Notes: generated by a model from the sequence alone, not told the origin. 64,000 nucleotides of DNA from Terana coerulea (GCA_024811115.1 JAKOGH010000142.1:426492-490491), one strand, 5' to 3'; shown: positions 35,480-46,860, counted from the stretch's first letter. Program-made: numbers and translations.

Positions 35480-36799
35480 CTACAACTCGTCGCGTGCGGT
35501 ATGTATTGGAGCGTGAACATCTGTCGCAGAGTCCTCGGTAGATATTGCAGAGGCTTCGGGTACTCCACTCTCGCCAGTAAACACAGCTGTTGGTGAAGGT
35601 GAGCCCGTTGTGCCGACAACTTCCATCAACATTTCCCCTGAATGCTTGATGTAAGAAGATGCCGCTGTCGAAAGCGAACTCGACACCGCTGAGGCCAGGA
35701 CTGTCCCGGTTGCAGCCAACGCGGTCGAAGCGGAACTAAGTGTATCTCCCACAGATGACGCTGAGAGCACGCCCTTCTCCAACGCGTCTGCAACCTTCTC
35801 GCTCGCCTGGCTCGCACTGCGCGAAGACGACGGGATAAAGCGGGTCCACCAGAACGCGATGCGCAGGCTGCGGTCCACCAGCCGCTGCTTCAGAATGAAG
35901 AGCACGATGAGGACGAAGAAGGCGAGGGCGGCGATAATGAGCAGGCGGTCTAGCCAGTCGGACTTCTCGAGCGCAGTGATGAGATGCTTGGAAGTTGCCA
36001 GGAGGTTGTCGAGCACGTCGTGTGTTGAGGACGTTGACTTCAGCGATGCAGTAGACTGCTCTATGCGGGAGGTGAGGACGGCGGTGCAACAACACACATG
36101 GGTACGTTGCACGCACCAAGTAATTGGGTTGAGAGCACGGACTTCTCCAGCTCTCCTTGCATGAGCCCAAGCGTCCGTTGTAAGGCTTCGGTGACTTGGT
36201 TGCTCGTTGTCATAAGTGCATCCTCTCTATGCAAAAGTCAAACTCCGAAGCGTATCGCGTGAAGGTGTTAAACGTACTGCACTTTCTCATTCAAGTCCTG
36301 CTTCTCCCTCACAGCACTTGAGCGAAGTAGCTCCTCGCGGTTGGAGTTAGCACCAGCATCAATAGCACGCTTGGACGCAAGCAACGCTGCTCTAGACTCC
36401 TTCTTTGCACTGCATCACAGAATAAGCTTCGTATATCACCTAAGCACAATGAGCGTAGTCCGTACCTCACGAGACTCTGCCGGTACTCCTCCACGACGCG
36501 CCGTAACTCCTTCCGGTTCCGCTCGCCAGTCTGGTCATCTACAGCAACGTCCAACGACTAATCAGAAGTCCATCGTACTCGCTCTGCACGCCATAAGCTG
36601 ATGAACGCACATCAACGTGCTTTCCGAACGCCTCCACATCCTCTCGTATCTCCGCCGCGTACTGTTGCTGCAGCGCCAGTGGCCCTGTGCAGGCACGCAG
36701 TCGCGGGATCTGGAACTCGCGGATGTCTCTTTGTCTCCGCTCGAGGTTGGCAATGAGGTTCGTTGTCTCGTCGTCAAAGGTTATGGGTAGGGGCGGCAT
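35480..36799 (-). CDS. SEC20: SEC20-type SNARE (BNIP1 homologue)
   Basis: This ER Q-SNARE functions in Golgi-to-ER retrograde fusion with Ufe1, Use1 and Sec22. Exon 1 (from ATG 36799) encodes MPPLPITFDDETTNLIANLE and a coiled-coil start. Later exons give SLDVAVDDQTGERNRKELRR, KKESRAALLASKRAIDAGAN and LMTTSNQVTEALQRTLGLMQ. Then comes the Sec20 core: RIEQSTASLKSTSSTHDVLD, LLATSKHLITALEKSDWLDR, a TM helix (LLIIAALAFFVLIVLFIL) and the conserved KQRLVDRSLRIAFWWTRF. A Ser/Ala-rich lumenal tail of about 120 residues ends TARDEL. That tail resembles an HDEL/KDEL-type ER retrieval ending (RDEL), which fits residence in the ER lumen. Introns are short and all phases join. Confidence 0.9.
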
Positions 36800-37064
36800 G
36801 GCGGGCAGCTCGAAGAGGGCGTGGCACGGCGCGTACTGATGAGTCTGACCACGACATCCGCGTCAGTCAAGCGCGCCAGCTCTGATCCGTCCTCTGACCT
36901 GCCAAGAGCTTATTCGTGCCCACTGTCGCTCGCAGCTTCACAGTGTTTACAGAAAAACAGAAAGAAAGCACAATGTACAATGTGCGTGGATTTGTCACAG
37001 CCGTGACTCGTGAGGGATTCGCCAATTCACATATGAAGGAGAGGCAGAAAAAAATCAATCGACT
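36800..37064. other. Spacer between SEC20 and tRNA-Lys
   Basis: It holds the promoter of SEC20 and the 3' end of the minus-strand tRNA. A run of A on the plus strand just left of the tRNA (37048-37054) would read as T on the transcribed strand and could be the Pol III terminator. Confidence 0.5.
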
Positions 37065-37168
37065 AGCCCACCGCGAGGGTCGAACTCGCAGCCTTCAGAT
37101 CGCAGGATCCTATGCATTAACCCGCACTCGTAAGAGTCTGACGCTCTATCCGATTGAGCTAGGCGGGC
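37065..37168 (-). tRNA. tRNA-Lys (anticodon CUU) with 30-nt intron
   Basis: Reading the minus strand from 37168, the acceptor arm GCCCGCC pairs with GGTGGGC. The D arm is GCTC...GAGC, and the T arm is GCGAG-TTCGACC-CTCGC. The anticodon stem TCAGA/TCTGA encloses loop CTCTTAA with anticodon CTT. A 30-nt intron sits one base 3' of the anticodon, the standard eukaryotic site. The mature length is 74 nt without CCA. Confidence 0.94.
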
Positions 37169-37255
37169 AACGGCAAACAATACTCCAACACATTTATAGG
37201 GTAAGCAGTCAAGGCTGGCAGAAAACGAGCAACAAAACGAGCGGCCATCAGAGGT

Positions 37256-38420
37256 GTCGCAATGGCGTTGTGGCGTGCAAACTTTGATCTTCCATCACGA
37301 CCTCCATCGAGTTGACTTAACTGCCAAGATATGCCTGATTTTCTCATATTTGAGCACTACATGAAGCCATGGCCAAGCCACTTAATGCCAGGCAAGTCGT
37401 TGCGCCGATTTGGTGATGTGGCTTTGGGCGTCAAAAGCTCATCTACCCGTATTAGGCAACTCGCATTTACTACTGGCAACAGCGATGAGCTCGCTCAGCC
37501 TAGTGGAACTGTGGCTGACGATGGTGGCCAGTTCGACTATGCTAACCAGCGTACACTACGTGGCAGAATATTTGCAATAAATTGAAATCATGTTGCATAG
37601 CATGCTGAAGGATGCAGCTCGCCGAGTGGGGCAGATGTGCCGGACTGTGAAGAGTCGCTCGATCGTTCGAGCTACTACTCGTCACAGTCCGGGCTCACCA
37701 GGCTGACGCCGGTGCGTGTCGTGTTTGTTCTCAGTAAACGGACTAGCCCCGTGACAAGTCAGCCTCCAGATGTATAAATGCCCCCTCAAATGGCCTACAA
37801 CCAACCAACTCACCTTCTCCCTCGACTCCCATGTGCCCTCTGGACTCCCCTTGAGCTGTCGCACTCAGCGCGCTCGCTGTGGTCTCATCCCTCTGTCTTG
37901 CTCCTCGCGGCCTGCTGGATCCGACTACCATCGACAACGGCGGAGACCGCGTGGTTGCTGCACTCGCTTGCGCACCCCGGCTTCAATCCCAACATACCCG
38001 GACAACACCAACGACACCCGCGGCCGCCAAGCTACACCTCGACGGCCACTCCCGAGCGCCGAACCACCGTACACTGGCCACTCTGGAGCATGCGACACCG
38101 ATCCCGACGTAGACAGAATCACTGTATATCTAGACCGGCACGACGACATGTGCCCACACGCGTGCACTGTCGGCGGTGACCACCTTTGTAGACCACAACG
38201 ACACGGCGTGAGTTGCCCATATGCGCGCACCACGTCTTCACTGGCCACTCCGGACGACGATCATCACTGTGTATGTTGACCGGCGCAAATGTATTCTCGA
38301 CGGAGGGCGGCTCTCAGGAGCCGTCCTGGCATGGACCTCTCCGTGGTCGTCGGGACGAGTAACCATCGAGCCTTCGGGTTCGACGGTGAAACCAACACAT
38401 GCCTTAATCTCTTTGCTAGT
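37256..38420. repeat. Dispersed repeat, left copy (LTR-like, non-coding)
   Basis: About 1.17 kb is repeated in inverted orientation at 52690-54062. Matching landmarks include the segment around TCACAGTCCGGGCTCACC and the TATA-like GTATAAATG at 37771, which could be a promoter as in an LTR. At each end the match fades abruptly. No transposase or reverse transcriptase frame is present, so it is a non-autonomous element or remnant. It begins 88 bp upstream of the tRNA-Lys gene. Confidence 0.7.
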
Positions 38421-38978
38421 TAGATGCTATTTACCTGGCTGGCTGTATTTACCTACGCATGACTTCACAAAATAAACCAATGGAACTGTACTCATAGCAT
38501 CGCTCAATCTCTGCTGAACGAGCAGTTCGGAAAGCTTTCACATTTGACTGGTGAAAATAAAGATTCATGTATGAAGGCCCATGAAGCAGAACCCTTCTTG
38601 TGTAGTCTACCGTGTAGGCTCGTATTCTAGCGTTGGTTCTATTCCTTCCTTCATGTGAATTGCCTCGCCAGAGGTGTAATGTCCAGAAAATAACCTTCCT
38701 CTGCCGCGGCTACCTGCTTGAGATGATCGCTCTTACTTGAGATTAATAGCGACGACTGCGTGTATACAGTGCCCACAACACTGTCAGCTGAGTGTTGGTG
38801 TACCATAGCGTTGCGGATATATGCATTTCTATATGTGACGTAGCTTACATGGTTGTACATATCATATTGCCCGTGGAAGAGTGCCCTTGCACCGTTAAAT
38901 ACCCAGGGAAGCGGAATGAGAGGAAAGAGAACCACTAGAGAACGTCATTGCAGCAAGAGCGCCGCTGCTATTTGACGT
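38421..38978. other. Spacer left of the ubiquitin ligase gene
   Basis: No gene is supported. A 95-codon minus-strand frame at 38651-38935 lacks an ATG start and any motif. Confidence 0.4.
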
Positions 38979-40788
38979 CTATGCCTTGAATATCCGCAGC
39001 AAACGGGCCTCGGTGACGATCCGCGTCCGACAGAGCGGGCACTCCCTTGTGCTGCCCATGATCAGATCGGAGCATCCACGGCACATGGCGAGGTGTCTAC
39101 CACGGCCGCATCAGCAGGTACGTCGACGAACATGAGCAGAGGGGACACGCACCCACAGTCCACGATCGCGATATTCGCCTCTTCGTCCTGGCAGATGACG
39201 CACAACCCCGTCCGCTCCAAGTGCGACGCCATCGCCTGGGCCTTCGGCGTCATCTTACCAGGCGTGAGCTCTGCCTCTGCAGGCTTCGGCGGCGTAGCGG
39301 CCCCGCTTGCGCCGCCGGGGACTCCGCCCGCGCCTCCTGCGACCCAGCGCCCTCCACCGACCCGTCCGCACGCTGCGCCGCCTCCGCCTCCGCCGCCCGT
39401 GCCCTTGCCCGCTCCTCCTCGTGCTCGCGCCGCGAGCGCTCGAGCGCCTCCTGCAGCTCACGGTCCTCCTCCTCATTGCGGCGCGCCGCGGCGCGTTCCG
39501 CGCGCTCGTCCGCGAGCAGCGTGCGCACCTTCGCGACGAGCTCCGCCTTCTCGACGACCATGCCCGTGTTCACGTGGTTCCGGAAGAGGACGGCCTTGAG
39601 CGCGGAGATCGGGAGCGCCGCGACGCGCGCGTCCGGCAGCGCGAGCAGCTCGTCGAGCGTCGGGATCGCCGGCGCGGGCGACGTCGTGCGCGACGCGCCG
39701 GGGGCGGGCGAGCGCGGCGCCGAGGCCGCGCGCGGACGCGGGTTCGCGGGCGGGACGTTCAGATTCGGGCGGGGGTGTTGTGTGCGGGCGCTCTGGGGCG
39801 GCGGGCCCGGAGGTGGGTTGTACCGCGTCTGCGGTCGGGGCTGCTGTGGATGCGGCGTCGCGCCGTGGTAGTTTGGCTGGGCGCGGGCCTGTGCTCCTGG
39901 GTAGTTGTGGTAGTTGGACTGTGAATGCGACTGCTGAGGCTGCGGCCGTGGAGGGGCAGGGCGAGGCGGGTCTGGTTCCAGATCTGGTCTGGGAAATGAG
40001 GGCTGTGAAGTTGTCCGTGTGCGAGGTTGAGACGGCGGGGGTTGCTGCTGCCGTTGGGGCTGCGACCCCCAGAATCACTGCGCTCGTGGGACATTGCGTC
40101 CATAGCGCGATGCAGGATACCCCGCGGCCGCTCTGAGGGCCTAGGTGGAATCGAATATAACCAATAGTGTTTCTACGCGTGCACTTCAGCCCGATGATTG
40201 ACACTGGGTACTACGAATTTACTAACCTCTTTGGCCGGAGGTAAGCATCCATTTAGTGCCCTCGCTGCGATGAGCCTGTCGATCAGGTCATCCTTCTCGA
40301 CAACATTGTCGACGTTAATATTGTAGTCTTTGGCGTACTTCTTGAGCTTTAGCCAAAGACAGCCCCCGTAGCTGTCCTTTCCCGGCCGCAGTGACTATCC
40401 ACTTACATATATTAGTTTCGCACGACTTTTGGATGGATATGTGCGAGCGTAGGCACCAACCACTCACTATTCAGGTTCTCAATGCAGAAGGCACAGACGG
40501 GTACGGGGTCGTAGCCTCTCTGGCCTTCCAGGACGCGAGGCATCAAGGCCTGGTAGTCTGTGCATGACTGGCAGTACATGTGGCCTGGACATGAGACGAG
40601 GCTTAGATTGCGCGGGTTCTGAGATCGCTCTGATCCGAGATGAGCTCACCACAGTGATTGCACTTCCGTGATCGCGCAAAGAGCATGTTGAACTCCTTGT
40701 TGCACTTCCGGCATGAGTTCTCGTCGTCTTCCGGAGAGGGCGGTGGGCCACTCAGTAAGGGAATCCCTCTATGCGCTGGGTTAGACAT
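38979..40788 (-). CDS. FYVE-SAP-RING E3 ubiquitin ligase (RNF34/RFFL-like)
   Basis: The domain order matches the animal CARP proteins RNF34 and RFFL, endosome-associated ubiquitin ligases. The N-terminal FYVE-like finger is CRKCNKEFNMLFARSRKCNH, continued after an intron by YCQSCTDYQALMPR and PVPVCAFCIENL. Next is KDSYGGCLWLKLKKYAKDYN, a first SAP-like helix pair. A Pro/Gln-rich linker follows, with the second SAP-like unit LPISALKAVLFRNHVNTGMV and EKAELVAKVRTLLADER, then a Glu/Arg coiled coil. The C-terminal C3HC4 RING (CVICQDEEANIAIVDCG, then after an intron HLAMCRGCSDLIMGSTRE and CPLCRTRI) ends LLRIFKA. All zinc ligands are present. The start is the ATG at 40788 (MSNPAHRGIPLLSGPPPSP). Lipid binding by the FYVE domain is uncertain because no R(R/K)HHCR patch is seen. 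Confidence 0.86.
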
Positions 40789-41710
40789 CCTGGTATAGAT
40801 CGGCAGAGGCGAGCCGAATCGCGTTCCTGCGAGCGACTCTTGAGTCCAGCGGAGCTGTCAGAAGAACTAGGAGTCGTGCTCAAGCAGCCTGAGCCCGACA
40901 CAACCTGGGTGTCCTGCGAAGGTGAACGTCAGAGGGAGAGCAAGGCCGAGTACTTTTGTCAGCGCAAAGCGCAACAGGCCTAGGCGACGAGCACAGGACA
41001 GTACATTCCAGCAACTCTTACAAATCGGGCTTTGTCACATCATCACTAACGTCGATAGGGCAAGTCATTCCCACGCCTCGTGTGTCGCCGAGCACTGCCG
41101 GGAGCGCCGAACAACTCGAACCTCGCCCGCACAGTCACTCTGGTTTTACCTCTCGCTCGGCCATTCTGGAGCCCTTGGACTCAGTGATTCTACCTCACGA
41201 AACAGTCTCGCAATAGTCCGATGCCCCGACTACACCACTACTTGGTGTGGGGCGGCAATCGGGTATGCGCTGTCGGTCCTCTAGAACGGTTTTATCCCAA
41301 CGGTCGAAACAGCGTCACCTCGACCTTTGTTGCACCTAGTCTTGCCTATATACCGCAGCCCTGTGGGACGCATGTCGTCGGAAACGTTCCTTGGCCTATG
41401 GGCTGCACGCACTCCGCGATTCACCGAGTCCGTATCTTTTCACTTGACTGTAACGGGAAGACAGCTGGGTTCTTGCTTCGTTCGCCACATCTGCCACAGG
41501 AGATATCTACCCAGATTCACCTCAGCACCTGCCTCTATCACAAGCTTTATCCATGCTCAGCGCTCCGTTTTCCGCAAGTTTTCATATCCATGTGGTCGCT
41601 CGTCTGCTGCCCAGAAACGGTAGAATTGTGGCGTGCTGCTTGCACGGGCTGTCACTGAGACGGATGTGCGTCGTTCTAACGGAGATGAACGCAGCTGGCC
41701 GCGCCCAGGT

Positions 41711-42568
41711 CGCCGCTGTGGGATAAGTCTAGTGAGAAACCCCGTGGGACTATAAACCCCTGCTGCTAATGGGAAACCCGGTTTAGCATGATAAGCGCCG
41801 CTGGAGACCCCGAACAGTCCTCCTGCAAAGGAGCGTGAGAATGCCAGCTTACTCAGGCGGCTGAGAGCTATGCGATTTTCTGGTTAAGTGTGTCACTACT
41901 AAGGGTCTCGTAGCAGTAGATTTGAGTGTGACATAGGGGTTCAACTTGCATGAATTATGTTATGCTGACTGCACTACTTAATTTCTGTGACCCATCAGTG
42001 GCTGCGTGTCGGGCTGGCAGGGCGCACCAGAGCGCTTTGTAGTCTGATGTTGCTTGGATGTTGCATGCATTTCAAGAAATAGCATGCTTGATATTCTTTA
42101 ACAATTCTTTACTTCTGGCAGCAGCAACTCTACAGTATGCATACTGTGGAGCTGAGCCTATCTACGCATTGCCCCGGAGCAAGTTGTCGCAGAGTACGTC
42201 GGTGCGCATCAGCCCATCAAGGATCCCGCCGAGTTACCATTTCCGGATTGCGCCGACGCGCGACAATGCCCTCGCCCCTTTAGCACTCATCTCACAGTAC
42301 AACGTGTCTACCATCAATGTATAAGAGAATATAGGCCATTCTCAACGATTTTTTCAGTGTGTATATGTCTGATAGAGTCCTGTTGTACACGGTTCATAAA
42401 TATTCCCTGACCGAAGCGGCCTGCAGCCTTTACACCTAGCAGTGCCCGGGGTCAGCGCCTTCGCGCTAAACCCGGCGATCCTGATAGGGAAGGGGTTTGT
42501 ACTGACTAAGCAATAAACCCGGGGTTTATGGGCGTCAAGGGGTTTCTCATTAGACTTATCCGCCGCTG
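41711..42568. mobile_element. MITE-like element with long imperfect terminal inverted repeats
   Basis: About 95-125 bp at 41711-41811 recurs inverted at 42443-42568. Shared landmarks are GGATAAGTCTA-TGAGAAACCCC, ATAAACCCC and CGGGTTTAGC near the inner end. The roughly 630-bp interior has no transposase frame. The structure suits a non-autonomous DNA element, but no target-site duplication could be fixed by eye. Confidence 0.5.
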
Positions 42569-42840
42569 TGCCCTGAGGCTGAGCTCCGCGAGCCGCAGTT
42601 GTGGCCCAGGACTCCGTCGGTGATGTGCCGAGCATCTTTCGCAGACTCGATACACGTCAAGGCGGAGGCGAGTGCTGTACCGGGATGTGACGCCAGCAGA
42701 GGTTGTTCTAGATCGCCTGCGCCGGTACCGCCTCGAGCACATTGTTGGCGACAGCGTCGGATGTGATTAGCGCGACCGCGCGCACCGATCCACGGTTTCG
42801 TCACTCAAGTGCTCATGCACCATGCACCTGCTTTTCAGAG

Positions 42841-42848
42841 AATATATA
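42841..42848 (+). promoter_or_regulatory. TATA box of the adenylating enzyme gene
   Basis: AATATATA lies 41-48 bp upstream of the ATG at 42889. Confidence 0.5.
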
Positions 42849-42888
42849 GCCGTCTCCCAGCGGCAGCGCTGCTGGCCGCAGACTCCCG

Positions 42889-45127
42889 ATGTCTATCACC
42901 TCAACGGACAACCACTACCTATCCTTGCTCATCCCTGCGCTCAGCGAACATGCCAATAAGCCCGTCATGCGACCGTGCCTCGGTGACCCTCCGCGCTGGG
43001 GCAGCATCACCTTTCGTGAGTGGGACCAGTATCTCGCCGCGGCGACGCTGCACTGGTCGCGAACGCTGCCCGCAAAATCGCTAAACCACGGCGACGTCAT
43101 CGGCGTGTGGTGCGTACCCTTCTCGTAGATGCACCTTTCCATCTCTTCCGGACATGGCTGCGAAATGCTAATTGGTTGGTGTGCATGGTGCAGGCTTACG
43201 GGGCGCGAGTGGACGGACCTGGTCAATATCAGCAGCGTCTCCGCCGCGGGCTACGTGCCGCAAATGTTCAGCACCGTGTTCCCGGAGGACATGATTCGCG
43301 CTCTGCTCGCCCGCAGCGGCGCAGTCGCGCTTGTCTACGACGCCGTGGCGTTCCCGGGCATCCCGGACACGAGCCGGATCCCAACCGTACCCGCCCTGGA
43401 CGAGCGCGGGCTCAAAGAACTCGTGGACGCGCACGGTGGCGTCGTGAATCTGTGCACGGGCGACTTGCTGCCGGTCGCGGAGCGGCAAGCGGCCGTCATC
43501 TTCCACTCCTCCGGGACGACGTCGGGCGTGCCGAAGCTCATTCCGACGAGCCACCTCTCGATGAAGACCTTCATGCTGCACAAGTTCCCCGACTGCTTGC
43601 TGCACGGCAACTACGACGTCTCGACCAACATATTCAACAGGCGCGTCTCTCGCTCCTGCCTTCACATCCGCACACCCTGACAATTACACTTTGATGCAGC
43701 TTAGGCAGCCTGGCACACGTTGGCTCCTTCCAGGGTCAGTTCCGTCACCCCCGTACCTGACCCGTTACCACAGAGACTAACAGAATGTATCTGACAGCGT
43801 TTCACGGCGCGGCGGTGCACGGCTGCTGCACGGTTCAGGCATCCTCCATGGCCATGGCGCCGCAGGAGATGGTGCACATGGTGCGCGAATGCAGCCTGAA
43901 CCGCCTCGTGCAGTACGGCACCTTCGTCTCCGCGCACGTCGCCGCGGCGCGGGAAGACGCGTCTGTCCGGGCAGCGCTGCTCGGCCTCAGGCAGGTCCTC
44001 TACACGGGCGTCGCGCTCCACAGGGAGGACGAGGACTGGGCGCTGGAGAACGGGTTGAGGCTGACGGTGGGATTTTCTGCGCCGCATCGCTTCGCGTAGC
44101 CGCTCATCCACCTGTATAGTCGATGTTTGGGACCTCTGAGACAGGCGAGCGCCCCTATCGGCATACGCATCCGTGCGACGCGCTAACCCCCGCCCCCAGG
44201 CCCTCTCCTCATCTCCAACCCGGGACACGCGCCCCGCCTCCTCCGCCCCTGCGCAGGTGCCTCCCCGCTCTTTATGCCCTACGCTCCCGCCTGCGGCCCC
44301 GCCACGCAAACAGACGCCACGCCAACCGGGCGACCCGATGGTATCGGGGCGTCCCGTCCGACGCTGTACGAGATCGTCGTGGCGCGCGACGCGCCCGACG
44401 CGCCGCCCACGGCCCTCTTCAGCGCCGACGGCCGCTGGCACACGCTGGACTTGTTCGAGCGCGTCGCGTCGCCGGTGGACGCAGAGGGTGCAGCGGAGGT
44501 GGAGGCGGGGTGGGTGCACCGTGGCCGTGCGGGGGACTGGGTCAAGACCGCGGCGGGGTTCGTGGACACCAGGTGCGTATTTTTCCCTGTGTTGCCCTCA
44601 CGCATACATCCAGGGCGGGGGCGTGTCGTGACGACTTTATCTGTTGCTTGCAGGGGCATCGAGGACGCGGTGCGCACGACGTGCGCCGACCTCGTCGCGG
44701 ACGCGCTCGTCGTCGGGTCCTCGCGGCCGCATCCGGTGCTGCTCGTCGAGGCGGCTGCGGGCCAGAGCGTGGTCGACGACGACGCACGGTGGCGGCTGGC
44801 GGCGGAGGTCGTGCAGAGGATCGACGCGCCGACGCGGCGCATGTTCGCGTACGAGCGGATACGCTGCGCGGGGTGGGTGCGCGTGCTGCCGCGCGGCAGC
44901 TTTCTGCGGACCAAGGTGCGTGGGCGTGCATGATCTGCATCCAGTGCGGGGTGGGTGACCCGTTGCGCAGGAGAAGGGAAACGTCAGGTACCGTGCATCG
45001 TGTCGCGCCGCTGCGGGCTGGAGGTGCTCACGAGTTGCGCAGACGCCAGGCCACGGAGGAACACCTTGCGGCCGACATCGAGGCGATATTCAGCTACAAA
45101 TCGGGCTGGGTTGGAACGACGCGATAG
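42889..45127 (+). CDS. AMP-forming adenylating enzyme (ANL superfamily, acyl/aryl-CoA synthetase-like)
   Basis: This gene encodes an adenylation domain that activates a carboxylic acid as acyl-AMP. It appears as a stand-alone protein of about 570 residues. Exon 1 (MSITSTDNHYLSLLIPALSE) gives the entry helix and WGSITFREWDQYL. After an intron come GREWTDLVNISSVSAAGYVP and the P-loop AVIFHSSGTTSGVPKLIPTS. Further exons carry YLTAFHGAAVHGCCTV, GLRQVLYTGVALHREDEDWA and the A5 motif SMFGTSETG. The C-terminal lobe has GWVHRGRAGDWVKTAAGFVD, RGIEDAVRTTCADLVADALV and a late LRTKV lysine segment, then ends KSGWVGTTR. No thiolation or reductase domain follows before the stop at 45125. The intron at 44145-44199 is of the GC-AG type, with a CTAAC branch site at 44183. 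It lies in the same block as an SDR and a P450. Confidence 0.88.
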
Positions 45128-45278
45128 AGGGGGCCGGAATGTCACAGTGTACACAAAAGCGAGTTAATGGCGTCGATGCTAGAGTATTATCAAGATGTAC
45201 ATACAAGAGTTGTATACTAAAGAATGTGTACGAGACCGGTTTGCATCTACCACGAAAGACCGCGCCCCTGCTCTGCCG
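45128..45278. other. Short convergent spacer
   Basis: This 151-bp gap lies between two 3' ends. No feature is visible. Confidence 0.5.
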
Positions 45279-46860
45279 TCACACCTCCCACTTCACGCTC
45301 TCCCGCTCCACGTCGTCTACCTTCTCCTCAAACTCTACGTCGCCCTCCCCGTCGGCGTCGCGCCCGTCGAGCTTGTACCCCCGCAAGCTGCCCATCTCGA
45401 TGCCGTCTGTGTCTCCGTCTGTCTGCGCGCGCTCCAGACGCACCACGCGTCGGCTGTCCGCGGACGGCCTCTGCCCGCTCTGCACACGGGTGTGGCGGCG
45501 CTGGGAGGCGTGTGAGTGCCGCGGGAGCACGGGGGGCGGGGCGGGGCCTGCGCTCGAGGCGGGCGAGCCGAAGGACATGCTGCTCGTCATGAACGTCGCG
45601 TCGTGGTACTCCTTGGACGCGCGCACGATGACGGCGGAGAAGACCATGCCCTGGCGCGCGGCGCGTCAGTGCGGGGGCGCGGGGGAGAAAAAAGCAGCGG
45701 GGAGGCGCACCATCGCGGGCGGCATCTTGCGCGCGCGGGCAGGTGAGTGTCTGCGCGGCTGCGGGCAGAGGCAGAAGAGGGGGCTCACGGAGTTGAGAAC
45801 GATGAACATGCCCGTGCTGGCGAGGCAGGAGGTGATGATCAACACAATGAGTAGGCACGAGTATATCGCCGCTGTCAGTATGGTCAGCCCGCCCTTAGTC
45901 TCAGCGCGTCCAGGCAGCGGGGGACGCACCGGATTCGACGATGACGGCGATGACGCCCATGAAGCGCGGACCGGCGGCGGCCTGCTCCCCGACATTCCGA
46001 TGGATGGCCCATATCCTGCCCGCTATCATCGCTGCCGTGTCCCGGGTTCAGTAGGTGACGGCGCCGCGGGCAGGGCACTCACTGGTGCAGAAGAGGTTCA
46101 GCGCGAGGGTGCAGAAGAAGAAATATTTGACGCGGATGGTGACGTCCGCGAGCAGGACGTTGTCGCCAGGGTGGACTTGCGTGAGGGACCATACGGCCCA
46201 TATTGACAAACCTGTGAGGACGGTGGGCGTCTGAGTCCCTGAACGTGTAAAGTGGAGTAGGAGGGGAGGAGCCGGCGTACCGATATCGGCGAGGTAGAGA
46301 AAGAACGGGAGGACGGCGAGGTAGAGGTTGCGTCCCCAGATGACGAACATCCGATAGACCTGGGCTCTTTCAGTCTGCCACACAATGCACATGTTGAGCG
46401 TACACATACGATGAGGGCATCCAGAATGAGCGTCACGGCGATATACGTCGCGCTCTTCGTGAGGTTCAGGTCCGTGTTGATGTTTGCGTAGTATGCCGCA
46501 GGGGCGTTGGGCACGTCCATCTCCGCCGTGAAGGCGTCCACCGCGCGGATGAGGTCGACCACCAGGTGCTGCGACACTTCAGTACCCGAGCCCTCGTCCC
46601 GCACCGCAAGGAGAACTCACCACAGACACGAGGACGAATATCGCCAGGGCGGTCGCGAACAGGTAGCCCATGCTCCGCCCCGCGCGATGGCGCACATACA
46701 GCACCTTCAAGCACTCCAAAAACACAGCGACGTACGCGCCTCCGCCCTCGCCGTCAGCCTGGGGTCCTCACGCGGCCGACGGGTTGATAGAAAACACACC
46801 ATATCCGGCGGTCTCGAGCACGGAGCCCAGCAGCTCCGCCTTCGCGAACGGGAGCGGCAT
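45279..46860 (-). CDS. Multi-pass membrane protein, dispersed ninth copy of the array family
   Basis: The start is MPLPFAKAELLGSVLETAGYG. Exons carry HLVVDLIRAVDAFTAEMDVP, NLTKSATYIAVTLILDALIV, YRMFVIWGRNLYLAVLPFFL, IRVKYFFFCTLALNLFCT and AAIYSCLLIVLIITSCLAS. The last helix VFSAVIVRASKEYHDATF is followed by the longest tail of the family, about 100 residues, with GIEMGSLRGYKLDGRDADGE. The exons are markedly richer in G+C than the tandem copies, like the neighbouring genes. It therefore either moved early or adapted to this block. No frame break was seen. Confidence 0.82.

Larger units (their letters stand above)
40789..42888. other. Gene-poor region carrying a MITE-like element
   Basis: Apart from the inverted-repeat element at 41711-42568, I see only unassigned frames (for example a 145-codon ATG frame at 41221-41658) with no motif or splice structure. 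The right end is the promoter of the adenylating enzyme gene. Confidence 0.45.

Noticed and set aside
37770..38279. A protein gene inside the dispersed repeat.
   Set aside because: The frames on both copies are short, differ between copies and have no domain. The repeat is better seen as non-coding.
39093..40136. Proline- and alanine-rich plus-strand frames over the ubiquitin ligase.
   Set aside because: They are shadows of the GC-rich minus-strand coiled-coil and linker, which carries the recognised SAP and RING motifs.
42889..45127. A full NRPS-like carboxylic acid reductase.
   Set aside because: Only the adenylation domain is encoded. The stop comes right after its C-terminal lobe and no carrier or reductase motif follows.
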